NCBI RefSeq assembly: GCF_016406105.1
Contig: NZ_CP066308.1
Coordinates: 1,523,501-1,587,500 of the forward strand
Length of the DNA stretch: 64,000 nt
Source: Brevibacillus composti
Lineage (GTDB): Bacteria > Bacillota > Bacilli > Brevibacillales > Brevibacillaceae
Direction of reading: 5' to 3'
A program made the translations under genes and the position numbers. The notes beneath the pieces were generated by a model. That model was not told the origin of the DNA, did no database searches, and worked only from the letters and a program-made list of their open reading frames with translations. Below are positions 55,297 through 62,920 of this stretch, piece by piece (within the stretch, counting starts at the first letter, position 1; the number at the start of each line of letters is the position of its first letter).

Positions 55297-55701
55297 ATGG
55301 AATACTCGACTTTCGGAAGACACGTTGCCGTTGACACATGGGGAGTTCAGTTTGACTTGTTGAACGACGCCGAATTTTTGAAAAAGGAAATGATTGAGGC
55401 TGCTGAAAGCTGTGGTGCCACTGTACTGAGTGTGCAAGCCAAGCAATTTTCTCCTCAAGGGGCTACCGTTCTGGTTCTTCTCTCGGAAAGCCATCTGTCC
55501 ATCCATACCTACCCGGAGCGCGGATTTGCCGCTCTGGACTGCTACACCTGCGGTGAAACCGTAGACCCGCAAGTCGCCATTGATTATCTGGTATCTGTGT
55601 TGAAACCGGAAAAAGTGTATGCGAAGAAATTGGTTCGCGGCACAGGCGAATTGCAAGTGGTTGAACCGGAAATGAAGGCGGCCGAGGTGGCAGTGAAGTA
55701 A
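55297..55701 (+). CDS. speD: S-adenosylmethionine decarboxylase proenzyme
   Basis: Makes decarboxylated SAM, the aminopropyl donor for spermidine. The 134-residue bacterial class 1B proenzyme self-cleaves before the serine at 65 (in SESHLSIHTYPE) to form its pyruvoyl group; His70 and Cys85 (CYTCGE) match the processing and catalytic residues of the family. AAGGGGG nine bases upstream supports ATG 55297. Preceded by an unusual structured leader, followed by a terminator. Confidence 0.95.
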   Translation: MEYSTFGRHVAVDTWGVQFDLLNDAEFLKKEMIEAAESCGATVLSVQAKQFSPQGATVLVLLSESHLSIHTYPERGFAALDCYTCGETVDPQVAIDYLVSVLKPEKVYAKKLVRGTGELQVVEPEMKAAEVAVK

Positions 55702-55714
55702 CGACGAAACAAAA

Positions 55715-55750
55715 GCCAAGAGGTGCGGCAATGTCCGCACCTCTTTTGTG
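55715..55750. terminator. Bidirectional terminator after speD
   Basis: AAGAGGTGCGG and CCGCACCTCTT form an 11-bp stem around CAATGT, with TTTT on the plus strand and a T-run-like tail on the minus strand. It serves speD and the convergent lipoprotein gene. Confidence 0.92.
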
Positions 55751-55772
55751 TCAAAAAACTGCTTCGCCCCGA

Positions 55773-56387
55773 TTACCGGAATGGAGCCGTAACCGCGCGT
55801 CCGAGATCGCGGATCAGCACGGTGAAGTCGCTCGCGGCATTATGCAGGTTGGGCCAAGCGGTATTCGGGCCGGATGTCACGGCTTGACCCGCTTGGGTAA
55901 ACCCTTGCGTTACCGTCGAGCTGAGCCCTTGGATTCGGCCGTACATCGTATCGTCGGACGTCACGCGGATATTCATCTGCGGAGCGATCTGTCTCGCAGC
56001 CGCTTGGACTTTTTGCTCCGTGACTTGCCGCTGTTGGCGTTGATTGGGACCAAAACGGGTTTGAATCCCGATTACCGCGTCATTGCCATAGACCACGGCG
56101 GTAGAAGCTACCACACCGGGCACATCCGCGGCGGCTTTGACCATCCGGTCAGCCACGGTTCGATCGAACTGGTTGCCGTACGTGGCTCCCTGCTGCTGAT
56201 TGACGTTGCCACGGTTGGCATTTTGATTCATCTGGTTAGGGGAAGCATTTTGCGTCGCCGCAGTGTTGGGGCGAGCTGCATTCTGGGTCTTCTGCCCGTT
56301 TTGTTGATCGGTGCCAGATGTTGCACAGCCGGACAAAGCGGTCATAAGCAGCAAACCCACCACGGAATACGTCCATTTATTATTCAT
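55773..56387 (-). CDS. YhcN/YlaJ family sporulation lipoprotein
   Basis: A 204-residue lipoprotein: signal peptide with LLLMTALSGCATS lipobox, an Asn/Gln-rich linker (NASPNQMNQNANRGNVNQQQ), and a YhcN/YlaJ domain (ADRMVKAAADVPGVVASTAV, VTEQKVQAAARQIAPQMNIR). Such proteins are associated with spores or germination in Bacillus. In B. subtilis ylaJ lies close to typA (ylaG), which agrees with its position here. AGGAGGTGG precedes the ATG at 56387. Confidence 0.88.
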   Translation of the reverse strand: MNNKWTYSVVGLLLMTALSGCATSGTDQQNGQKTQNAARPNTAATQNASPNQMNQNANRGNVNQQQGATYGNQFDRTVADRMVKAAADVPGVVASTAVVYGNDAVIGIQTRFGPNQRQQRQVTEQKVQAAARQIAPQMNIRVTSDDTMYGRIQGLSSTVTQGFTQAGQAVTSGPNTAWPNLHNAASDFTVLIRDLGRAVTAPFR

Positions 56388-56523
56388 GGGGTCCACCTCC
56401 TGCGATTAGTATGAGTCCGCTGCAGAGACACTACTCAGGAAGGGACTGGATGTCAAAACGCCCCATTGTGCCTTGTATCATGACCTGTTAATATGAATTG
56501 TACGCAAAAAAGAGGAGGTTTCC

Positions 56524-58356
56524 ATGAAGCGTCTTGATATACGCAACATCGCAATTATTGCCCACGTCGACCACGGGAAAACTACGCTGGTGGACAAACT
56601 GCTGATTCAATCGGGTACTTTTCGAAGCAACCAGCAAGTAGAAGAGCGGATGATGGACTCCAACGACCTGGAGAGAGAGCGTGGAATCACGATTCTCGCC
56701 AAAACCACATCCGTCAAATACAACGAATACACCATCAACATCCTGGATACGCCGGGCCACGCCGACTTTGGCGGAGAAGTAGAGCGGATCATGAGCATGG
56801 TGGACGGTGTCATTCTGATCGTCGATGCTTTTGAAGGATGCATGCCGCAAACGCGGTTTGTCCTGAAAAAAGCGCTGGAGTCAAACGTAACGCCGATCGT
56901 CGTGGTCAATAAAGTGGACCGTGAGAACGCACGCCCGCAAGAAGTAATCAATGAGATTTACGACCTCTTTATTGATCTCGACGCAACAGAAGAGCAGCTG
57001 GAGTTCCCGATCGTTTATGCATCGGGCCTGCAGGGAATTGCCGGCATGGAGCCGGACAAGCTGGAGGGCGACTTGCGCCCGCTGTTTGATACCATTATTA
57101 AGCATATTCCAGCGCCGGAGGCCAACCATGAGGAGCCGCTGCAAATGCAGGTGACCATGCTCGATTACAACGACTTCTTGGGTCGGATCGGGATCGGCCG
57201 CATCTACCGCGGCGTGCTGAACGTAAACGACACGGTCGCGCTGGTCAAGCGCGACGGTTCGATCAAACGCATGCGCGTGCAGAAGCTGTTTGGCTTCTCC
57301 GGCTTGCAGCGCGTGGAGCAAAAGACGGCCAAGGCGGGGGATATCGTCGCCATCTCCGGCCTGGAGGACATCAACGTAGGGGAGACTGTTTGCCATGCCG
57401 ATCATCCGGACCCGCTGCCGCTCCTCAAAATCGATGAGCCAACGCTGCAGATGACCTTCTTGGTCAACAACAGTCCGTTTGCCGGCCGGGAAGGGAAGCA
57501 CGTCACCTCCCGCAAGCTGCGCGACCGTCTGATGGCGGAGCTCGAGACCGATGTCTCGCTGCGCGTGGAGGAGACGGATTCGCCGGACGCCTTCATCGTG
57601 TCGGGCCGCGGTGAGCTTCACCTCTCCATTCTGGTCGAAAACATGCGCCGGGAAGGCTTCGAGCTGGGTGTATCCAAGCCTGAGGTAATCGTCCGGGTGA
57701 TCGATGGACAGAAAATGGAGCCGGCGGAACGTCTGATTATCGACGTGCCGGAAGAATATACGGGTCCTGTGATGGAAACGCTCGGCCAACGAAAAGCGGA
57801 AATGGTCAACATGATCAATAATGGCTTTGGCCAAGTCCGTCTGGAGTTCATCATCCCGTCCCGCGGGCTGATCGGGTACCGCACGGAGTTTTTGACGATT
57901 ACACGCGGCTACGGCATCATGAACCACTCCTTTGACAGCTATCGTCCGCTGGTCGCGGGCAGTGTCGGCGGCCGCCATGCCGGAGTCCTGATTTCCAACG
58001 AGACCGGGACAGCCACCACCTATGGCCTCATGTCCGTGGAAGATCGCGGCATCATGTTTATCGAGCCGGGTACCGAGGTGTACGAAGGCATGATCGTAGG
58101 CGAACACAACCGCGACAATGATCTGACGGTCAACGTTTGCAAAGAGAAGCACGCGACCAACGTCCGCTCGGCCACGAAGGATGATACCGTCAAAATGAAG
58201 ACGCCTCGTCTGCTGACGCTGGAAGAGGCGCTCGAATACCTGAATGACGACGAGCTGTGCGAGGTCACTCCGACCTCTGTGCGCCTGCGCAAAAAATACC
58301 TGACCAAATCGGAGCGGGAGCGCTACGAGAAACAAAAGCGCTACGTCACCCAGTAA
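56524..58356 (+). CDS. typA: Ribosome-associated GTPase TypA/BipA
   Basis: A 610-residue translational GTPase: P-loop AHVDHGKTTLVDK, switch I RERGITILAKTTSV, DTPGHADFGGEV and NKVDREN, followed by elongation factor-type domains and the BipA-specific C-terminal domain (LITRGYGIMNHSFDSY-like region near 460). It helps ribosome assembly and stress or cold adaptation. AGAGGAGG precedes the ATG. Corresponds to B. subtilis YlaG. Confidence 0.97.
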   Translation: MKRLDIRNIAIIAHVDHGKTTLVDKLLIQSGTFRSNQQVEERMMDSNDLERERGITILAKTTSVKYNEYTINILDTPGHADFGGEVERIMSMVDGVILIVDAFEGCMPQTRFVLKKALESNVTPIVVVNKVDRENARPQEVINEIYDLFIDLDATEEQLEFPIVYASGLQGIAGMEPDKLEGDLRPLFDTIIKHIPAPEANHEEPLQMQVTMLDYNDFLGRIGIGRIYRGVLNVNDTVALVKRDGSIKRMRVQKLFGFSGLQRVEQKTAKAGDIVAISGLEDINVGETVCHADHPDPLPLLKIDEPTLQMTFLVNNSPFAGREGKHVTSRKLRDRLMAELETDVSLRVEETDSPDAFIVSGRGELHLSILVENMRREGFELGVSKPEVIVRVIDGQKMEPAERLIIDVPEEYTGPVMETLGQRKAEMVNMINNGFGQVRLEFIIPSRGLIGYRTEFLTITRGYGIMNHSFDSYRPLVAGSVGGRHAGVLISNETGTATTYGLMSVEDRGIMFIEPGTEVYEGMIVGEHNRDNDLTVNVCKEKHATNVRSATKDDTVKMKTPRLLTLEEALEYLNDDELCEVTPTSVRLRKKYLTKSERERYEKQKRYVTQ

Positions 58357-58381
58357 GCCTGGTTGCCGATCCGATGCATAA

Positions 58382-58412
58382 GAAAACCGCCTGGGTCACA
58401 GGCGGTTTTTCT
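58382..58412. terminator. Bidirectional terminator after typA
   Basis: AAAACCGCCTG-GGTCA-CAGGCGGTTTT with T-runs both ways. Confidence 0.93.
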
Positions 58413-58466
58413 TCGTGCTTTTTTCACGGTTTTTCACTTTTGCGAGCACATCCAATGTTTCACGCT

Positions 58467-58940
58467 TTACAAATACGGCTCGATGATTTCTGTCAGTTCT
58501 TCCGGTTTGGTGCGGGGGTCGATCCGTTTGACCACTTGACCGTCCCGATCCACCAGGAACTTGGCGAAATTCCATTCGATCTCCTGGTCCTCGCCGCTTG
58601 GAGCATGGCTCTTGAGATACTGGTAAAGCGGATGGGCGTTTGGCCCGTTGACGTCGATTTTGGCAAACAGCGGAAAGCTGACGCCGTAGTTGCGCTCGCA
58701 GAAGGCTGCGATTTCTTCTTCCGTCCCGGGCTCCTGCTGGGCGAACTGATTGCAGGGAAAGCCCAGTACGACCAGCCCGCGGTCCCGATAGGTTTCGTAC
58801 AATTCCTGCAGCCCTTTGTACTGCGGAGTAAGACCGCAGGCACTTGCCGTATTCACAATCAACAGAACGCTGCCTTTATAGCTCGCAAGCGTTGTCTCCT
58901 GACCGGATATCGTTTTCACCGCGATGTCATAGATACCCAA
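58467..58940 (-). CDS. Glutathione peroxidase family (BsaA-like) peroxidase
   Basis: A 157-residue thiol peroxidase with catalytic Cys35 in NTASACGLTPQYKGL, the glutamine block FPCNQFAQQEPG (with the probable resolving Cys) and the tryptophan in EIEWNFAKFLVDR. Bacterial members usually use thioredoxin rather than glutathione. A TTG start at 58940 is preferred because GAGGTGG is well spaced for it, while the upstream GTG overlaps the site. Cysteine, not selenocysteine. Confidence 0.9.
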   Translation of the reverse strand: MGIYDIAVKTISGQETTLASYKGSVLLIVNTASACGLTPQYKGLQELYETYRDRGLVVLGFPCNQFAQQEPGTEEEIAAFCERNYGVSFPLFAKIDVNGPNAHPLYQYLKSHAPSGEDQEIEWNFAKFLVDRDGQVVKRIDPRTKPEELTEIIEPYL

Positions 58941-59107
58941 GGACTCCACCTCATTTCAAAAAAATGACCACCGCCTCCACTATACCATGGGCGAGGAGGA
59001 TCCTTCCAGCAGGATGGGGACCAGGGAACGCAGACTACAGAGGCTGTGACGATAGCGGCTAGACTGCGAGGGCTGACCCGTAAAAACTGCATGTACGAGT
59101 TTGTACC

Positions 59108-59341
59108 TTACAAGAGCTGCTTCAAGATCGTCAGCTCCACCTCCGACAAGATCACCTGCTGCACCGATTCCGAGCCCTTGCGAACCGTGCTCTGCAGAAC
59201 GCGAACCACACCCTCGGGATTTTGCGCGATGATGGTCCGGACTTCTCCCGCTTCGCTCTTTCTCCGGGAGTCATGCATGACGGTGTAGTCGAAGTGCTCC
59301 TCCAGAAAACGGAGACTGGCCATCGCCTGGATATGCTTCAT
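59108..59341 (-). CDS. Hypothetical 77-residue protein
   Basis: A small soluble protein (KHIQAMASLRFLEEHFDYTV, then QSTVRKGSESVQQVILSEVE). GGGAGGG lies seven bases before the ATG at 59341, which argues for a real gene; the frame extends upstream without a site. No family recognised. The insertion element begins just beyond its start. Confidence 0.6.
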   Translation of the reverse strand: MKHIQAMASLRFLEEHFDYTVMHDSRRKSEAGEVRTIIAQNPEGVVRVLQSTVRKGSESVQQVILSEVELTILKQLL

Positions 59342-59562
59342 GGAAAATCCCTCCCGCTCGCCTCTTTCTATCATTCGTATGAAGCGGGCGGGACGAGAAT
59401 GCATCCGAAGAAATGGCCAAGGAGGTTGTATGAGTAAAATGTTCGTGGGCAAACCGAAAAGAAATTTTTGAAGAAAAATCAGTTGGAGGGTATAGAAAAG
59501 GGCTTCTCTTCTTGGTAAAGTGTAAAGCGCCAAAACCAAACACACCAAGGAGGAGAAACCCT

Positions 59563-60915
59563 GTGAGCAAGTTTACCACGGAATTTCCCACAATGAAAGA
59601 GCTTGAAACGTTGTTGTTTCGAACGTTGCAGGAACAGTTCGCTGCCGGTATGGCTTATATTTTGGAAGCGTTGGACGAGTATCTGATGCATCAACGGGAT
59701 CATTCACGCTTTCGGCTAAAGGACCAACGAGAAGTCCAGATCGACACGCTCTTTGGTACGGTTCGATTCAAACGGCGATTGTATCAGGATCGCGTGAAGG
59801 GTCAACATGTGTATTTGTTGGATCGTATGCTGGCCTTTGACGGGCGGGAGAAGCTAAGCCCGTTTTTGGAAGAGATAGCGATCGAATTTGCTAGCCAAGG
59901 CCCCTCGTACCGGGACAGCGCAAAACGCTTGGAAGCGTTACTGGGGTATCGGGTACTGAGCCATGAGGCCATTCGGGACAAACTAATCACGCGGGTTGAA
60001 CAAGCATCAACCATCGTGTCGAAAGCGACCCGAAGGTCGGTTCGCGTATTGTTTGTGGAAGTGGATGGACTTTACACCTCATTGCAGAGGCAACGCCAGC
60101 GGGGAATGGAAAATCGAATGGCGATTGTGCACGAAGGATGGGAACAAGAGGGGGACCGAGTGCGGCTTAGGTCGAAACGCCATTACCTGCATACGACGAA
60201 GGGAGAGTTCTGGGAAGGGTTTGGCGACTTTCTGGTTCGTCATTACGACATGGATGAAAACACATGGATCGTAGTCAATGGGGATGGGGCCAATTGGATT
60301 GGAGAATGCGAATCCTACTTTCACCGCTGTATTTACACACTGGATCGCTTTCATGTGGCGCGAGAATTGCGCCGATTCCTGGGTCAGTTGCCAGAGACGT
60401 GGCAGACGGTAAGGCAGGCGTTGGCGGCCTTTGAAGCGGATATCTTGCTGGCGACAGTAGAGTCCGTACCGGAGGAAAAGATTCTGGAAGAGCACCGGAA
60501 CGAATGGCGGAAATACGTGGCCTATTTACGGCGGCATCGAAGGCATCTTATCGACTATCGAAAGGTTCTGGGTGAAGCTGGTATCGACACGACGGGCATG
60601 CGTCCAATGGGGAGTGCGGAAGCGCAAATGCGGGTGATGGCAAAAAGGACCAAACGAGGCGGCTACAGTTGGAGTGTACGGGGAGTACAAGCGATGTTGC
60701 GAGCCATTATGGCACGACAAGAGGGAAGTCGTTTGAGCGGCCAGGCGATAGCGAAGAAGCAAGTGTTACAGCCCAACCCAATGGTCCGAGTGAAGGACTT
60801 GCTACGGGAAGTGAAAGAGCAGGCAAAAGGCTATATAAACGGGACGATCCGCCTGTTGCACGGGCCATATCAAAGCAGCCCTACCGGGCTGGCCTTAAAA
60901 GCCCTTCGCGGATGA
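59563..60915 (+). mobile_element. ISLre2-family transposase (UPF0236)
   Basis: A complete 450-residue transposase of the ISLre2/UPF0236 type: MHQRDHSRFRLKDQREVQID, GTVRFKRRLYQDRVKGQHVY, RVLFVEVDGLYTSLQRQRQR, WIVVNGDGANWIGE and CIYTLDRFHVARELRR. AAGGAGGAG precedes the GTG at 59563. The element's terminal repeats could not be fixed by eye; they should lie within roughly 59470-59560 and 60920-61020. It separates typA from the nfo-ylaH side. Confidence 0.88.
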
Positions 60916-61048
60916 GGCAAAAATCGAGTGGAAGAAAGGAATCATACAAAAATAAAGCGCTTTCAAGAAGAGGAAACCAGAAGTCTTATTTTGGAGACAA
61001 AAAAATCCTGCCCACTATGGCTTGACTCACACAAGGAGGTTCAGCATT

Positions 61049-61077
61049 TTGACAGGTTCACTGCCAACTGATAAAGT
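61049..61077 (+). promoter_or_regulatory. Promoter of nfo
   Basis: TTGACA (61049-61054), 17 bases, TAAAGT (61072-61077): a good sigma-A promoter between the insertion sequence and nfo. An AAGGAGG just upstream has an in-frame TTG (61049) that could start an nfo longer by 24 residues, but that TTG is part of the -35. Confidence 0.6.
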
Positions 61078-61120
61078 GAAATGGATGGCGATGTTACTGA
61101 AAAATGGGAGTGACTATAGA

Positions 61121-61978
61121 TTGAAAATCGGATGTCATATTAGTGTCGGAAAAGGACTGGAAAGCGCTGTTTTGCGGGCAGTAGAGCTGGGGGCGGAATC
61201 GCTGCAGGTGTTTACGAAAAACCCGCGCGGACTGCGCCCGAAAAAAGTGGATTACAAAGACGCGGAAAAAGGGGTCGCCCTCCTGCGGGAGCATGATTTG
61301 GAGCTGATCTGCCATACTCCGTACATTACGAATCTCTCGACGCCCAAGGAAGATTTGCAAGAGGTGACGATTCGTTCTATTCTGGAAGATCTGCACATTG
61401 CCGAAGCGTATGGAGCGAGCGGCGCCGTCGTCCACTGCGGCAAGCATGTGGGAGAAGGGGAAGAGTACGGGATCAAGCGGATGGTGGAGACGCTGGATTT
61501 GATCCTCGACCAATACGAGGGGAGCGTCAAGCTGCTCCTCGAAAATACGGCTGGCCAAGGCTCTGAGCTGGGCCTGACGATCCCTTCTCTGATGGAGATC
61601 CGCGGGGCGACACGCAATGCGGACAAAATCGGCTTTTGCTTTGACACCTGCCACTCTTTTGCAGCAGGCGAGTGGAGCGAGGAGACGTTTGACCGCTTGC
61701 TGGAGGAGATGGAGCAGACCGGCTATCTGCAGCATCTGGTGGCGATCCACTTTAATGACAGCAAAGCGCCGTTTGCAAGCCGCAAAGACCGGCATGAAAA
61801 AATCGGGAAAGGGGAAATCGGCAGCAAGGCGCTGGCCAAATTCCTCGTATCCGAAAAGCTGCAGCATCTTCCGGTGATTCTGGAAACGCCGGTGGACGAC
61901 GAGCGTGAGTACGCAGAAGAAATGGTCTATCTGCATGAGCTTCGCGGCAGCGGTGCAGCGGCAGGTCAGGAGGGGTAG
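61121..61978 (+). CDS. nfo: Endonuclease IV (Nfo)
   Basis: A 285-residue AP endonuclease that cuts DNA 5' of abasic sites. It starts KIGCHISVGKGLESAVLRAV and has the metal-ligand blocks VVHCGKHVG, LLLENTAGQGSELG, FCFDTCHSFAAGE and HFNDSKAPFASRKDRHEKIG. The TTG at 61121 gives the family's normal start (GGGAG upstream) and fits a transcript from the 61,049-61,077 promoter; longer starts at ATG 61085/61091 or TTG 61049 are possible. Confidence 0.93.
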   Translation: MKIGCHISVGKGLESAVLRAVELGAESLQVFTKNPRGLRPKKVDYKDAEKGVALLREHDLELICHTPYITNLSTPKEDLQEVTIRSILEDLHIAEAYGASGAVVHCGKHVGEGEEYGIKRMVETLDLILDQYEGSVKLLLENTAGQGSELGLTIPSLMEIRGATRNADKIGFCFDTCHSFAAGEWSEETFDRLLEEMEQTGYLQHLVAIHFNDSKAPFASRKDRHEKIGKGEIGSKALAKFLVSEKLQHLPVILETPVDDEREYAEEMVYLHELRGSGAAAGQEG

Positions 61979-61981
61979 AGA

Positions 61982-62308
61982 GTGGAGTGGTTTGATCTCG
62001 TATCGACATACACCCCTTCTTCTGCGGGGGAGCCTTCCTGGTATGACAGCTTTCGCCTGTGGGCGGACAAGTCCCGTACGTGGATCATTTTTATCCAGTT
62101 GATTCTCGTTTATTATCTGGGCTTTGCGACCCGTATACGCATGCCCCTGTTGAAGAATATCCTGCTGTATCTTCTCCTCTTTGTCGGCGCCTTGATTTTC
62201 GCCATTCTGGATGTGCGGCTGCCTGTGAAGAGCGGGCTCATGATCGCGATCGCCATCCTGGTGATTGTCAAGGTGCGGATTAAGCCCGACGGGAGCACCA
62301 GAAAGTGA
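61982..62308 (+). CDS. ylaH: YlaH-like membrane protein
   Basis: A 108-residue protein with three spans (WIIFIQLILVYYLGFATRI, ILLYLLLFVGALIFAIL, SGLMIAIAILVIVKVRI), as in YlaH of B. subtilis, where it lies just after typA (ylaG). Here an insertion sequence and other genes separate them. GTG start behind GGAGGGG, 3 bases after nfo. Confidence 0.85.
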   Translation: MEWFDLVSTYTPSSAGEPSWYDSFRLWADKSRTWIIFIQLILVYYLGFATRIRMPLLKNILLYLLLFVGALIFAILDVRLPVKSGLMIAIAILVIVKVRIKPDGSTRK

Positions 62309-62318
62309 GGAAGATCCG

Positions 62319-62591
62319 ATGAAGCGTGAAGATGCTTTGGCTAACTGGCTGCAAATCAGACTGGTTGCGGATGCGCGGCCCGAGGATCGCTCGGCGGCCG
62401 ATACCGCCTCTTTTTTCGAGGAAATTCTGCGGGAAGATCACCTGGCTGGGGAGTTGTCCTACAGAGCGGAAGAGGATAGCTATCTCGTCTCGGCCCGATT
62501 TGCGGATGAGTGGTACTACCGCCGCTTTGACCGGGAGGAAGCGGAGTCTCTCCTGGCCGCGATCCAAAGCGAGCCGCGCTATAACCAGTAG
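62319..62591 (+). CDS. Hypothetical 90-residue protein
   Basis: A small acidic protein (REDALANWLQIRLVADARPE, ELSYRAEEDSYLVSARFADE, WYYRRFDREEAESLLAAIQS). GTGAGG precedes the ATG at 62319. It ends the nfo-ylaH unit. No family recognised; it is not the zinc protein YlaI. Confidence 0.7.
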   Translation: MKREDALANWLQIRLVADARPEDRSAADTASFFEEILREDHLAGELSYRAEEDSYLVSARFADEWYYRRFDREEAESLLAAIQSEPRYNQ

Positions 62592-62618
62592 GTGCCCATG
62601 CTGCGCCAGCGAGGGAAA

Positions 62619-62652
62619 TAGCCCTGTCACCACGGGAGGTGCCAGGGCTTTT
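62619..62652 (+). terminator. Terminator of the nfo-ylaH unit
   Basis: AGCCCTG (62620-62626) pairs with CAGGGCT (62643-62649) with CACC/GGTG pairing inside, followed by TTTC. Confidence 0.7.
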
Positions 62653-62920
62653 CGCGTTCTGTCAGCAGAGGGACACAGGCACTGTCCAAGCCGATAGAAC
62701 TGTCTGCGCTGGCCGGAGATGCGGGTAGCAAAGCCGCCTACACCCGAAGCCCCATCTCAGATGGCTGCGGGCGAGGGACCTGCTTGTCATGAGACCGGAG
62801 AGCTACACAAATCGAGGGAACCTTGTCTATTTTTTCGAGTCTGCAACCTTTCCGGGAAGTCGGCCGTCTGTAAGATTGCCCGACACAGTGAGGGGAAATA
62901 TGGAAAGGGGAAAGACAATA
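62653..62920 (+). other. Gene-free stretch before the last gene
   Basis: About 270 bases without a convincing gene. It contains short hairpins such as GGGTAG with CTACACCC (62733-62755) and a GCAAAGCC/ATGGCTGC pair that superficially recalls a cyclic-di-GMP aptamer but lacks its other conserved parts. A T-run (TATTTTTTCG) near 62829-62838 may belong to a terminator or attenuator. AAAGGGG precedes the ATG of the next gene. Confidence 0.35.

Noticed and set aside
62700..62800. Possible cyclic-di-GMP (GEMM) riboswitch before the last gene
   Set aside because: GCAAAGCC and ATGGCTGC are present, but the GGACGCAAAGCC context, the tetraloop hairpin and the closing GGTTGCC are missing, and GGGTAG/CTACACCC forms an incompatible hairpin.
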